Shown: one piece after another, positions 6,395 through 6,412 of the stretch | How positions within the stretch are numbered: the first letter of the stretch is position 1 | Layout: each line of letters begins with the position of its first letter | Translations under genes and position numbers: made by a program | Source: Bacteroidales bacterium | GTDB lineage: Bacteria > Bacteroidota > Bacteroidia > Bacteroidales > P3 | DNA length: 6,412 bases | Assembly: GCA_900769785.1 (NCBI GenBank) | Contig: CAAGHV010000217.1 | Span: forward strand, 1 to 6,412 | Direction of reading: 5' to 3' | The notes under the pieces: model-generated | What the model saw: only the letters and a program-made list of their open reading frames with translations | Told to the model about the DNA's origin: nothing | The model's database searches: none

Positions 6395-6412
6395 AGATCG
6401 GAAGAGCACACG
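6395..6412. other. Illumina TruSeq adapter sequence (artefact)
   Basis: The last 18 bases, AGATCGGAAGAGCACACG, are identical to the first 18 bases of the standard Illumina TruSeq read-1 3' adapter. An 18-base exact match placed precisely at the end of the sequence is read-through adapter left in the assembly, not organism DNA. The genomic sequence should be taken to end at 6394. Confidence 0.97.

Overview
The window reads as a stretch of a low-G+C Bacteroidota genome, most likely Bacteroidales. The grounds are an S46 dipeptidyl-peptidase with a Bacteroidota-type signal peptide, a 62-residue L33 followed by a Bacteroidota-restricted ~50-residue protein (DUF4295/bL38), FtsY and RimO very like Bacteroides/Parabacteroides versions, promoters of the Bacteroidota type (TTG ... 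about 20 nt ... TAnnTTTG), and starts without clear Shine-Dalgarno sequences. Genus cannot be fixed from sequence alone.

Layout, left to right: (1) 1-2157 +, a secreted S46 serine dipeptidyl-peptidase of the DPP7 type, missing only the first few signal-peptide codons, closed by a hairpin terminator. (2) 2221-2548, an A/T-rich gap with no gene I can support. (3) 2549-3007 +, a compact ribosomal-protein operon, promoter - rpmG (bL33) - DUF4295 (bL38) - terminator. (4) 3103-5478 +, a second unit, promoter - ftsY - rimO - strong bidirectional terminator. (5) 5499-6068 on the minus strand, a small lipoprotein with a probable LEA14/WHy-like domain and its own -7 promoter element. (6) 6283-6394 on the minus strand, a terminator and the last 18 codons of a gene that looks like an outer-membrane beta-barrel protein. 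(7) 6395-6412, 18 bases identical to the Illumina TruSeq 3' adapter, so the right edge is a sequencing artefact and not genome.

The middle genes form the conserved translation/secretion neighbourhood of Bacteroidota: two large-subunit ribosomal proteins, the SRP receptor that docks translating ribosomes at the membrane, and the methylthiotransferase that modifies ribosomal protein uS12. The rpmB (L28) gene that I expect just before rpmG in this group is not in the gap. The flanking genes are envelope or secreted functions. I see no mobile element, CRISPR array, phage gene, tRNA or rRNA, and no convincing undescribed multi-gene system. The points most worth a second look are the adapter at the end, the small bL38 gene, the isolated rpmG without rpmB, and the lipoprotein of unknown role.
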